Shown here one piece after another: positions 14,801-28,500 of a stretch of DNA of 64,000 nucleotides. The translations under genes were made by a program, and so were the position numbers. Every line of letters starts with the position of its first letter. Within the stretch, counting starts at the first letter, position 1. The stretch spans positions 1 to 64,000 of the forward strand of contig VZRN01000755.1 of assembly GCA_013397935.1 (NCBI GenBank), in the 5' to 3' direction. Below the pieces are notes generated by a model that made no database searches, was not told the origin of the DNA, and was given only the letters and a program-made list of their open reading frames with translations. The stretch is from Dasyornis broadbenti (Eukaryota > Chordata > Aves > Passeriformes > Dasyornithidae).

Positions 14801-16492
14801 GTGGTTGACAGTTCCTGTCACTGCTGAATCCCTGATCTCCACGGTCCCTTGTATCTTTATTAGACAGAAAGGGAGCTTAGTTAAATCCAAGAACACTGAC
14901 CATCCCCAGAGAGTCAAGATTTGCTCTGTGTGTACCTTTGCAAAGGTAACTGGCAGATCTGTGGTGTAGATAATAAAGACCAGTGGTTTTTAATCATTCA
15001 CTGCTCTTAAAAAGCCATTTCTTTCTACTCCGTTTCCTGCTGAGAAAAATAACAGAAAACACCTGATTTTTATAATTTTTATTTGATCACTAAATAATCA
15101 TTTCTCAAATTCTGAATTGTGTCCCATGTCTTGCTCAGACTCTGGCCCAGAAGGAGGACATGGAGGAGAGAATCACCACTCTGGAGAAACGCTACCTCGC
15201 TGCACAACGTGAAGCTACATCCGTGCATGACCTCAATGATAAACTTGAAAATGAAATTGCCACTAAAGACTCCATGCATCGACAGGTTGTGGTTTCAAAT
15301 GAGATGAAGTACATTTTGCTCAGCATAAAGCTAATGGAGATAATTGATGTTGGTGCTGCGCTGAAGCACTTTGCTTTTAGGAAGATAAATATCAGCTGTA
15401 ATGTGCTGTTATTAGTGATTGTTTTTGAGGAGCTGGAGTCGTACATCGTGCAGAGTTCTACCCTGGGAATAAAGATGAGACAGTTTTACTGGGAAGGGGA
15501 AATGGTTTTGAGAAATTCAGTGCACTTCATCACGGTGCAGCAGGGCTGTTGTCCCTATTAATTGTGGATTTTTAAGTTACTGTATGTGTATCCAAGCATC
15601 TTCAGTTTTGTGGGTGAAAATGACTCATTCTGAGCTAAACTTTTAAGATTTGTGTAATGTGTAGTGAGGCTATAATAGAGGTAAATAATGCCTTAGTGTG
15701 AGAGGAAATTTGACATGAAATAGTCCAGTTTTATCAATCAGAAATTGGTTGTTCAGCCAATCACTTTCTAACTAATCACTTCTTTAACCCTCAACATCTG
15801 CTGGCCATAACCCTGTGCAGAGTGAAGATAAGAACAGGCAACTGCAGGAACGACTGGAACTGGCTGAGCAGAAGCTGCAGCAGACCCTGAGGAAAGCTGA
15901 GACTTTGCCAGAGGTGGAGGCTGAGCTGGCACAGAGAGTTGCAGCACTTACAAAGGTGAGGTGATGGCGCTGTGTCCTCCAGACTCCCTTCTCCACTGAT
16001 GTCCCACTGCAGGAAATCTGTTCCTAGCGTTGGTTTGGTTACATTTGATTTTCAGTTTTCCCATAAATAATTCAGAAAGTATTTATGTTTATTTCCTACT
16101 TTTTTTCCCATTCATCTCTCGGAACACATTCTGATTTACTCTTTTTATTTTTTTATTTATTTTTGACTTCATAACGATTTTTTTTGGTAGTGTCTGCTCT
16201 TTGGAACTTCAGCAGGTTTTCTGTTAACTCTCCTACATCATAAAAAATATTTCTTTGAATTCATTTTTTGGTGCTTTGTATTAAAATTGATTCAATAATA
16301 GGCTTAAAATATTCTAAACGTGAGCTATTTCTGAAGGGGAAACCCAAATTTCTTCCACTGCTAGCTAAGTGAAGAAAATGGGGAGTGAGACAAGTTGTGA
16401 TGCTACCAAATACCAAGATTTTTAGAGTTTTGCAAATGGAGTAGTGAAGTCTGAAGAATTACGTTTAGTTAACTACAAATGAGCCTTTTCAA

Positions 16493-16523
<31 letters not shown>

Positions 16524-19500
16524 TTCAAAGCCTTAGTTTCATTTCTTTCCCTGTTATCTTTCCTGTCCCTAACTGGCTCTGTAGTCTGACCTTTTGTCTC
16601 CTGGGAGCTCTGCTGCTAAAGATGCTAAAGTTTTGGAACTTGCCACCAAGCTTAGGAAGGTAGAATTTGTATATTAGTCCTTGTCTCTGCTTGCTGCTTT
16701 CTGCTTTGTCATGATTACTAACAAAGGGTCCCATCGTCCAGGCTAAGGAGGAGAAGCTGAAAATGCACTTAGTCTTTACTTTTATTTATTTTTTTTCTTT
16801 TATTTTTTGGGGGATGTGAATGAACTTTGCTGTTGCAAGCAGGCTTGCAAATAGTAATTGATACGTGGTACTTAGCGGTGAGAGGTGTCACCATTTTGCT
16901 ACTTCCCATCTGAACTCCTGCCAAGGTCCTTTTGGTGACAGAAAAGCTTCTGTTCTGCATTGTCCTTCACCATAAATGGCAGTTGTGCAAAGCATGTTAG
17001 AAATATTCCTGTGCCTCGGTGTTTCTGTGCTTTTGAAGCAAAAAAAAAGCCCACCCAAATTCTAATTTTGCTCTCAAATTGACAGGCTGAGGAGAGACAC
17101 GGCAATATCGAGGAGCGGCTGAGACAGATGGAGGCACAGCTTGAAGAGAAGAACCAAGAGCTGCAAAGGGTACGGCACAGAATTTTGACAAAGAGAAAAG
17201 GCTGAAGGAAAGAACCTGATCCTCTTCAGCAAAGCTGGTTTTATTTCTCATCTTTAAAATAAAGCCAGAGTTTAGGCTGGCTGATAGCTGGGACATTTGA
17301 GTCACTGTACTCTGGGTAACTTTAAATCTCAAGGAAAATCTGCTGAAAGCCTCCAGTGAAAGTTTGAAAAAAAACTTGCTGAATTAAATGACTATGGAAA
17401 AATTGGTTCCTGAGTTATAAATAATGAAATCAATTTTGAATGGTGCCTTTTTAAAAATTTATTTTTAATGCAGGCTTAGATTTTTGAACTATTGATCTTG
17501 GATCACTTACTAAAGTCTAAAGTGTCCCTTAGACTCCCTTTACAGAGCCCTGGAGGCACATGCAGTGTTCCTCTTTGGAAAAATATTGCTGTTAAAGAAA
17601 ATGCATTTGGATTACAGAAAGCTTGCTGCCTTTATAACCTGGAAATTGTTAGAGATAATTGCAAATTTGAAGTTATTTCAGTGGCTTTTTTGTATCTTAG
17701 GCTAGACAGAGAGAGAAGATGAATGAAGAGCATAATAAACGTTTGTCAGAAACTGTTGATAAGCTCCTGTCTGAATCCAATGAAAGGCTCCAACTTCATC
17801 TCAAGGAGAGGATGGCTGCCCTGGAAGACAAGGTAACAAATCACATTAGAGTCACGAATGTGTGATTCTGTAATGATTTGTGCATTTTGCAGTGTTTCAG
17901 TAACTTCAGCAAATAAGCATAAATCCCTTATTAATAAGTAGTTTCTGTTAAGGCTCTTTTTTAGTGTGGATTTTGAAAATGCCCTTAAAAATCATTTTTT
18001 GAGGTTGTCCCTGGTCATTGCACTGCAGTGTTGAGGAGGCAGCTTTTTCCTGTTTTTTACTTTTCTGGTGCAGACTGCATAAATAGGCTCATCCAGTGTA
18101 ATACAGGAAGCCTAAAGCGTTGGAACTTTGACCTTTTCAGTTCAGTTTCCTTTGTTTCCCACGGCTTTTGGCTGTACCAGTTCTCCTGGGTCACTGTGGG
18201 ATTCTTGCAGTTTGCCTTTTCTTCCCAGGTAGATCGTTTTGAGACTTGTTCTGTGAGTGTAAATGGGCTGTTCCTGCACTGTCAGTGCACATCTTGCAGC
18301 TTTCCCCTGCACTCAGTTAATCTCTTAACTTTTGACACAATTTTTACTCTTTTTCTTCCCTTCTGCTTTTGGATCTAGGTCCTTATGGATTTTTCTTCCA
18401 TGCACACCTTGAAGTGTTGGGAGTCCCTTATTCTGCATCCAGCAAAACAGTGTCTGCTAAAGTGGCCCTTTGCTTGATGCTGACTTTGAATTGCTTGGTC
18501 TTGGATTTAAAAAACACTTGGTTTCTTTTAGTAGAGGGTGAAATGACCTTTTGGGGAATTGCTTCAGTAAAAGCTGAGTGTCTTTAATTTTAAAGTCATG
18601 GCAATAAAATGCTTTGGAACATAAACGATGTTTCCAGACTCTTACTAAATGTTTGCTTCCTCTTGCATTCATGCTTCAATAATAGGTCTTGTTTTAGGGT
18701 TGGCCCTAAACCCCTCTTATCTTCCAAACCATAACTACATTTGTGAATAATGAGGAAAATCTACTTGTCCTTTACTGTAGTTAACAGCTTCTAGAAAAGG
18801 TTCTTACTGAGGCTTCCAGCTCATTCTTTTATGCTAACTTGGGAAGAAACATGCAGGTAACATTTTAAGACTTTGTTCTGATCACGATCTCTTTTGAATT
18901 ACTTTGAATTATTCCATAATTATTCCCCTTTTTTACAAGTCAGACTTTGTCAACTGGAGCTTTAAAAGGCTGCTATTGCTATTAAAAATTTATGGCACCA
19001 GTACTATTACTAAATCCATTATTTAGAGGGCTGTACACCTGGAAGGATAAACCTTCAACTATAATCAAAGTGAAATGATGGAAGCAATCAAGGAGCTGTA
19101 ACTTATGATGCATTTGTGTAATGTTGACTGATTTTTTTTTTTTTTTAATGCTCATCATGGTTATGGTTTAAAAGTGTGAAGCTTCTTATGAGCGACTTAA
19201 TTTGTGATGCCTTTTGTTTCAGAATTCACTTCTTCGAGAAATTGAAAATGCAAAGAAACAAATAGAAGAACTTCAGCATGAAAAGGTACACTCTGCATGT
19301 CTGAAATATTATCTTGGAACTTAATTGCTGCCTTGCTACATAGCAGGATCAGATTTTAATTCCCCATAAAACTTAACATTTCCTGCTCTGTTTAAGAGAA
19401 AGGAGCTGTTACTGCTTATTTTATGGTGTTGTGTGCCACAGTTTTAGGAGAATTTTATAGGTAATACATAACCTTTTACTCCAAGACTTAACACACTTTT

Positions 19501-22500
19501 GAATATGTGAATTGCCTGGATATCTTAGCAATTAGCCGAGCTCTGGAGGTTGTGTAGAATTTTGATACTGTTGTACATGTGACCTTGAACAGCAAAACTA
19601 AAAGAGAAACACTTTTAATGTTGGGTATTTCCCATAACGTTTTCTGAAAGCACTGAATATCATGAAATGCTTGTGCAACTGCTAACATTTTTTGGTAAGT
19701 TTTAACAACTGGGGAGCAGGGGGAGAAATATTTATTAGACTTGGCTGCTCTGTAGCAATAGCAGCTGCCTGGTGTTCTGCTTGTCCTGGAAATGACAAGG
19801 TCCCTCCTTACAGATGTTCATCATCAGCCACTTTTTATTTTATTTAGCCTTCCTTTGTTTTCTCATTCGTGGGATTTCTCTGCTTTTAAATTCTGAGTTT
19901 CTAGAGCTGTAAAAATGTCCAAGTTGAAAGTGAATGCTTTGAATCCTTTTGTGCAGAGAGCTTGAACGAATCTTCTTGTTTCTTATTATCATCACTTAGT
20001 TATAATAAACTTAGTAGCATGTAAACTTTATTTCATAGCTGTTTTTAAAATACATATTGCCATTGCTAGAGTCAGGGTAGAGAGGCAACAGAATTATTCT
20101 GGGATGCCCTTTTGTGACAGTGCTATATTGTGTGTAGCAAAAACAATGTTTACATTGTTGAAGGCTACACTTTAAAATCTGTTACTTCCAGGTTTCATAG
20201 AAATGAGATAAAAAGTTTAAATGTTAATTTATAAATTTGTATTTGACTCTGGTTTTCTTGTAAAGCATATTACATGTTTTTTTCTATTTATTTTTCCAGG
20301 ATCAACTTGTTTTAAATGTTGATGCATTAAGGGCTGAAAATGACCAAGTGAGACTCAGAGCCACATCCCTTCATCATAGGTACCAGCAGTAGTTTGTTTT
20401 CTTCCTATTTTCTTTAAAGTCACTAACCTAAATACAATTTCGTCTATTATAAGTGAAAATACCTTAGTCACAGCTATAAAATTCATTTTTATAGAGCATA
20501 TAAAGCAGTTTTTATACTGCTTAATTGGTACTGGTGGCACAGGAGGAATCATTTGGTGCCCTTAGTGGTTTCTTTCTCCCTTTGTAAGGCTGAAATGTTT
20601 GTTGTGCATTGCAGCAGACCAGATTTCAGATTCCCTGTGACCTCTTCCTCCGTGGGCGACAGTCACACTGACTCCTACGGCACCTCCTCCGTGCTCAGGA
20701 GGCCCCAGAAGGGCCGCCTGGCTGCTCTCAGAGATGAACCTTCCAAGGTAAGGAATGAGAACACAAATAAAGCTGTGACAACAAAACCGGTTTGTTCGAT
20801 GCACGAGGCTAATCAGGAGAAAGGAGGTTTTAGAACTGGGGGTACCTAGCAATAAACTACTGCATTTTATAGATCCTGTTTTACCAATTCATGCACAGCT
20901 GCTGCTGGTCTTTTTAACTGTTAGCAAATAGTTGTAAGATTATGGTTTTGAACTCCAGTTTTGTGGGGGTTTTAAATTTTTGGTTTTGTTTTTTGCTTTT
21001 GATAAACCTATAAAATACAGCTTGAAACAGTTCTACTTTTGTGTCTGTACACTAATCTAACATGTTACTGTTCTGCAAGCAGTTTTAATTTCCTGTCAGG
21101 ACACTTAAGTGCTTATTACATAAAACTAATTCCATGAAACTGATAACAAAATTCCACTGTAATATAAAGTCAAAATATGTGATGTTTCAGTTTACTCAAT
21201 GAGCCTGTTTTGCATCTTCCAGTTAAATGAAATTAAAAAGTTTTCTACATTATAGCTTCTTTTTTTTTTTACATTTCTCTAAACATTGCTGTCTTGATGG
21301 ATGCATTCAGCATGTAAGTGGACTCACATAAATTATTTTAAACATCTTGATAAGCAGTAGAGATGTTGTGTTTTTCCCGTTGGAGTCTGGGTTTACTTTT
21401 TTTTTATGGATTCTTTTAGGTTCAGACCCTGAACGAGCAGGACTGGGAGCGGGCCCAGCAAGCCAGTGTGCTGGCAAACGTGGCACAAGCATTTGAGAGT
21501 GATGTGGATGTGTCTGATGTGGAGGATGACAGGGAGACCATTTTCAGCTCAGTTGATCTGCTGTCACCAAGTGGTCAGGCTGATGCTCAGACTTTGGCGA
21601 TAATGCTGCAGGAACAGCTGGATGCCATCAACAAAGAGATCAGGTATGGGCTGCCTTCTGTTGAGGTTTTGATAAAAATACATTGGAAAATGGTAATTTT
21701 TTCCATGTTTTTCTGCTAAGTGCTGCGCTTTTCAAGTTTGCACAATCCTTGTTTGGGTGCCACCTTCCCCTGAAACTCTTTTTTTCCCCCAGACTGATCC
21801 AGGAGGAGAAGGAGAACACGGAGCAGCGCGCGGAGGAGATCGAGAGCCGGGTGGGCAGCGGCAGCCTGGAGGCTCACGGCCGCTTCCGCTCCATGGGCTC
21901 CATCCCTCCCTCCTACGCCCCCGGGGCCCTGGCCGGGTCCTCCCCGCCCAGCAGCGGCCGCTCCACACCCCGGAGGGTCCCGCACAGCCCTGCTCGAGAG
22001 GTGGACAGGCTGGGCATCATGACTCTGGTGAGTATCTCTGGCCTTCAGTTTTCCTGGCAGACAGTTCCTTTTTCTCTAGGAAATGGGTTGTTTGATTGCC
22101 CCTTCCTCTCCTGCTTACTTGGCTGTATTTTTCCTTTCTCTAGGTTTTTCTACTGCTTCCTTTCAACTTCTATAAAAAGTGTAAGATTCATAATGATTAG
22201 GAAAAACGTTCAGAGCTCAAGTCTATTATTTGGTCAACATCTCATGCCTAAGTATTTATTCCTTCTGTTGTTATGGTCCTTCTTCAGACTCCTCTTTCTA
22301 GAAGAAATAATGTTTTCTTTTCAACCACTTTCTCCCCCTGCTTTAAACTTCATTTTTAGCAGTCTGCTATTCCACTAAACACTCAGCTAAAAAGTGATTT
22401 GCATATTGAAGATTGGGATGGTGTCACTGCTATTTGAATATTAATGAGTGCCAGTGTCCTGTTCTAGGCTATTAAAGCCTGATAGGTAAAAGAAATATCT

Positions 22501-25500
22501 GTTAGACCTTGAAGGTGATAAAGTAGTTTAGTCTTAGGAGTTCAGTGAGAAGAGAAAGATGTTTTCATTCTTTTGACATTTCTGTGACTGCTTGGGAGGA
22601 TTAATCCTTCTGGGAGCTGCTTTATGCATGTAAACACATCAGTAAAAATAAGATACAAATTTTCCCCTTTCTTGTTTTTTCATAAATGTTAAATAAAACC
22701 AAGTATTTCAGCTAACTAATTTTGCCAGCTTTTTAAAATTAATGTGTACCTATACAAAAAGGTCTGTCTTCTTCATAAATGGGAATCATTTTGCCTTTTT
22801 TGAATTAAACAAAATAAAAATAGCTTTAGCCATACACCCAGGGTCAATCAGTCTTCTTCTTAAAAAAGCTATCAAAATTCAGAATGTGGAGTGCTTTATC
22901 TTCTAACATTTCACAATAATTAGTTAAGCTAAATACTTCTCATGCAGAAAACCATATACAAATTTAAATATCTCGTTTCCCCAAAACTAGATCAGGAGAA
23001 TGTGTCTTGTCTGAAATCCAGTGCAACTGAAGAAAAGTGAACTGTAATTAAGTTCCCTTTAAATCATAATCGTGCATCAGACTCACTTGATCTGGTGTTT
23101 GCAGTTGTATTTGATGGGGTTTGTACCTGACAACTGATTTGTGAAAGCTTGAAATCAAGAATTACAGAACAAGAGCTTTCCAGAAACCTTTGGAGGCGCT
23201 ATCATGAATTATTAGCCTGAGTTCTGCTGTCTTGCAGTGTTTTAATAGAGAGTTGCATTTGGTTTTGATCATGTAGGCAAATTAGCTTAATGCCAGTGGT
23301 TATGCAGCTCAGTCAGTTGAAAGCCCCTCATGATTAAAAAGCATCAACATGATAAATGGTGAAGCCTACAGCTCTCTTGAGCAGTTCTTGTGGACAGTTC
23401 ATTCCATGTAGTGAGCATTTTCATTTTTATGCTCATCGGATTTAATGGATGAAAGATCCAATCAGGGTAAAATGAGTCTCAAGAACTTGAGGAGGAACTA
23501 GATCATCTTTAAAGCTCCCTTCTATGATTCAGTGAACTTCTGTTTTATTAATGGAGTACTCTACAGTCAGATTGAACAAAACTTTCCATATTAATGCTGC
23601 AAAATTTACATGTATTCTAAATGAAAAACAATTAAAAGTTGTCCTTTGTGGGAGGGAAACAACATCCCTCCTTCCCGTCCCACTTCAAAGGGGACTGACT
23701 TTATTTTTGGTTGCAGCCTTTTTAAATAATGAGAGCTATTAAACAAATCATCTAAATTTAACTTTTGTCAGCATCAGTCTGAATAAGCTATTTATGTAAC
23801 CCAGGGTTGCTGCCCTGCTCTGCGCTGGCAGAGGTGAGCACTCTGTGGGGAGTGAGGCGCAATGGGTGGAGGATAGAATAAAAGTGGTGGTGAATTCCTG
23901 CTCAAACATTCCAGCCCTTGAAACTTGTAAAGAAACCAGAATCCTGTTACTGTACAGAAACGAGCTGTTGTTGGCAATCTTTCACATTAGAAAAGTGTTG
24001 GCTGCTTCTTGTGCAGTGTAGGAAACAGCTGCAGGAATCCCTAGGTTGTGAGGAGGGACTTGTGCAGATGATTTATTAAGGCTGCTGTGGCTGATCTGGA
24101 GGTTCAAGGCATATCCTCACCTTTTCAAAGCAACCCCTTGCACCCCCAAGCACTTTATTGGGATTTCTTTTCCTGCCCATATTTTGTGCTAATTTGCCTA
24201 CGGTCCCAATACACTCCAACATCCATGGTACTTCGGTAGATAACCAACTGTGTTTATTTTTTGTTTCCTTTTCCTCAGTTCAGGGATACATTTAAGTAAC
24301 CTGTGATTTAAGGAGTACTTCATACCCAGTATCTCTCTGTGCCATTGTTGTAATTGTTATTTATATTCTCCCTGAGATGTTTTGTCTGTACTAGTTGTCT
24401 CAGTCTGTGCTACAGTTTACAATAAATACAGCTTTTCCAAATTTCTTTTCTTTGCATGCATCTGTCAGCCTAGTGATTTAAGGAAACACCGTAGAAAGGT
24501 AAAAATCTTTAGCTTATTTCATGGTGTGCCCTGTCATCTCCCTCCCTGTCCCCAAACTCATTGGTGGATAACAGGAACATCAAACCATTTGCAGGGTAAC
24601 TCCCTAAGAGAACAAGACTATGGTTTATCATTTTAGCCCAAGTGTGGGTTTGTTTTGTGGGTTTTCGTGTTCGTTTGCCTGTTTTTGCTGGTGTGGAGGA
24701 CTTGTTGTGCTGCTTTCTGTTTGCAACCACTGCTTTGCAGTCTTCATGCATCAGTGTTTAATTTTAGAAGCTGTCAGTGCACACACAAGTAAGTTTTTCT
24801 TTCTGCTACTCAAACTTTTGTAGCCACGGGCATGTAGAAACTGACTTCACGGAGTCAGTGATCTCGTTAATAATTCTTTTCACAGGTCTCTTAGTTTTTC
24901 TGTCTTTGCACTTGCTTAAACCGGGGACAGGTACGTTCATTTTATGGTACTGAAGACACGACTTTCATACTTAGCCCTCTAAATGAATATAAGTGCTACT
25001 TTCTAGTTTCAGTAGCTAAGACTGAATTTAGTAGTTTGTCACTGAAAGTAACAAGAAATTCAGAAAGAAATCAAACAAAAAAGAGGCAACTGCAGAATGG
25101 TAAGGGCAAGAGTGATCCTTGAACACTGAAATAATTGATTCTTCCTTTCAATATTTTGTGTAGTGTTGGCACTGCCTTCATGTTTTGGCATTTCCCCTGA
25201 AGCTTTCATTCCTTTTCCATTAGTCTCCAGCTTCCAGAGAAGAGGTACGAGATGACAAAACCACCATAAAATGTGAGACATCACCGCCTTCTTCACCTCG
25301 GTCTTTGCGTCTGGACAGAGTCCAGAAAGGAGCTCTGCATACAGTGAGCCATGAAGATATCAGGGACATTAGGAAGTAAGTAGCTGGGAATCACTCAGAC
25401 CTGCCAGGAGCTCGGTATTCCACAGCAGCAGAGGAGAATCCCCAAACTGCAGAGCTGTTCAGCCTTTAGAATTTTAGTCTGAGTGTTGAAGGGTTTCTCA

Positions 25501-28500
25501 AAAGGCAGGAGTGTGAACACATAAATGGGTGACTGTGTCACATAAACATTCAGAATACAGATTTTGCTAATGCTTAGAAATGGCTTTGTGGGAATTCTTT
25601 TAGTACTCAAAGTTCGCTTCGTGTTTAGGAAATGGAAAATGTAACTTTCAACTCTCTAAGTTGTAATTTAGCTATAAATTGAGAAATAACTTGCAAAATT
25701 GCCATCACTTTGACTGATACTCTTTTCAAAGTCCCTAAGTGTCTGAGATGTATTCCGCTCTGCCCCTTTCAGTCAGGAACTTGTGTTATCAACATTTCTT
25801 TTCAGAACTCATAAAAGCGGAATTCAGATGTCATTAGTGAGTTACTGAACTTCGATTAACTTGCACAGAACCCCAAACTTATCTCTGGGAAATTCGCTGT
25901 ACATGGGCTCTTTTATGACTTTTTTTTTTGGTACAGCTCAACAGGTTCACAAGATGGGCAAACAAGTAATCCTAGTAGCAGTAACAGCAGCCAAGATTCC
26001 CTTCACAAAGCCCCCAAAAAGAAGGGGATCAAATCCTCGATTGGCCGCCTCTTTGGCAAGAAGGAAAAGGGACGACCTGGCCAAACAAGCAAGGAAGCTC
26101 TAGGACAAGGTTAGTTTGGCTTTTTTTTTTTTTTTACACAGTGAGAGAAAGGGGCTCGGGGGTTTGGTTTTACACATTTCTGATCAGTAATATTACAAAG
26201 GATTAAATTGAGATTGACTTGAGTTTGGGGTTTTTTTGTAGGTGGCATGGGAGAAGCAGATGGTTCCTCTCAGGATGCATTAGGTCTCAGCAAACTTGGA
26301 GGTCAGGCAGAGAAAAACAGGAAAATGCAGAAAAAGTAAGTTATCAAATATTTTTAATCCTGTGTTATTAAAGTATTGCTTTGTTTAAAAATGCTGTGGT
26401 TTTATTTTTTGGTTTGGTTTTGGGGTATTTTTGCCTAATATGGTGCTGTGGCTAATAAGCCTCTGTAGATTTTTTTAAACTATTTTTCCAGAACATTAAT
26501 AGCAGCATAGGTCATGGTAAGTTTGAAAGGAATTTGAGCTGAAAACTTATTATTGGACTGCTGTAAAAAAGAAATTTGGAGATAAAAGTGGACTCTTATC
26601 AAATCCCCCCATAAATGTATTATATTTATTACCTGCTTTGGATTTAATTCAAATGGGAGATTTCCCAAAGTTGCCCTTGGCTGGTCTTTGCTGCAGAGTG
26701 TGAAGGAACTGACAGAATGGAAGCATGAGATGCTCTGTGCAGACATTCCGTGTGTTTGAATTTCTGGCTCCTTTCTCTGTCCCTTTGTGTTGCAGCTGCT
26801 GACAGCTTCCTTCTTCCCTAATTTTTTCACTGCCGTTTAAGATTGTCTGCTGAAATCTTTTTCCTTGCACCATATACCCTGATTTCTTCTATTTTTTTTT
26901 AACCAATTGTGACTATTCCTTTTTTTTCATGGCACTTTGTATGCCGTTACCTTTTCCTAGTCATGAAAATTTTTTCACTCTGTCCCAGAAAATCTTCAGT
27001 TTACTGCTCACCTTTTGAGTGTCTGTTTGCGCGCCTTGTTGTTCCCAGGCTTGGAAGAGATGAAGCAAAGACTAATCATAGGTGAAAAATAGATATTTCT
27101 GCTAGCAGAAATCCTGACTTGATGCTTACGTGGTAACACACGAAACACTGATATAAGTAGGATCACGCATTCCTTGCATTTTTTCCCCCCAGTGGTGAGC
27201 CATATACCTTAAACTTCTGCTGCTTCTGTTCAGCTGTCAAAAAACTGATGAAAATCAGACTTTCCTTGCCTTCTGAAGACACAGTAAATGTTGAAAAGAA
27301 AGGGTGCTGATTTTTCCCTTTGAGAGGGATTTCTTGCAGCACCTAAGTTCTGTTAACTAATAAGAATAATGCCTGGTGGCTGCTAATGAAAACCAGCAGT
27401 GTGTTGGTTTGAAAAGTCGGAATGGAATGTGGGTTTGTTTGGATAACACAAGGCTCAGCTGTTTTTCTTCAGACTGCTACACTGAAGGCAATCATACATT
27501 ATTATGATCTGGTATTTTCCCTTTTCTGCAGTGCTTTAAAGTCATACCACATCTTGGTTGAATAAATAGTTTTAGTCTGGTCATATCTAAATAGTGGTTG
27601 GTCTGTTCTTTGAGCAATATAGGTATTTCTTAATACCAGCCACAAGTTTCATTCTCAAGTAAAACAATCCATACTGTCTTGCTTTAAGAAATGCAAAAAG
27701 TGCAGTTGCAGATAAATCATGGCTTTTCTTGTAAACATTCTGCTTTTCGAAAATTTACTGGTATTACTTAAAGTGTAATTTATGGCTGCATGTTGTAGGT
27801 TGCTTAAAAGGCAGCTGTCTATATTAAACAAATGAAAACTTCTAGTTTGGAATTGCCTTCCTTAGCCATTCCAAAGCCCCTCTCCAATCTCTTCCAGAGC
27901 CCCTTTAGGTACTGGAAGGGGCTCTAAGGTCTCCCTGGAGCCTTTTGTTCTCTAGCACTCAATTAAATTAATACAATCTAAATCTATCATGTGAAAAATC
28001 CCAGTAAGATGCTTTTGTGCAGCTGTTTCAAAATCCTGCGGGCTGTTCTGAACGTGGGAAGCAATATTATCACAAGGGGTCAAAGATCCCGTGGTGCCTT
28101 CTTGAGATGCTTGTTATCAAAAGGAAAAAGTGGTAAAGCTGCTCTGAATTGCTTTCACTTTGATATTGGAGGAGGCTGGGTTAAAACAGATTCTGACTGT
28201 TTGCTTACAAAATCTTGGATTCAGCAAAAAGAATTCCAGCTACCTGAATGCTTGGAACAAAGACAACTCGTTCTATTTATAGCTTCTCTAATCCCTATTT
28301 GCTCGCCTATCTTTCTGATTTCTGCATGCATGTGCACAAACAGGCTGAGGGCAGTGTTCAGTGTCTGCTAACAAAAACCTATTTATAGTTACAGAATTAA
28401 ATTACAGTACACATTATTTGTCTGGTTTTGTATGCCTTTGAGTTCAGTTTAATCCTAGTTTTATATTTGTCCTTCATTATTTTATTTTCTTTTTGTTTAC

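Noticed and set aside
16621..16772. Two coding-looking stretches in an intron (readable as DAKVLELATKLRK and AKEEKLKMHL) close to the coiled-coil exons
   Set aside because: The residues look heptad-like and the second has a cag acceptor, but the first lacks a usable pyrimidine tract, the second has only gtcttt as donor, and neither matches any liprin-alpha isoform I know.
27991..28371. 126-codon plus-strand frame in the large PPFIA1 intron
   Set aside because: No recognisable family, no splice sites or promoter signals, and it sits next to a fossil CR1 fragment. A chance frame is more likely.
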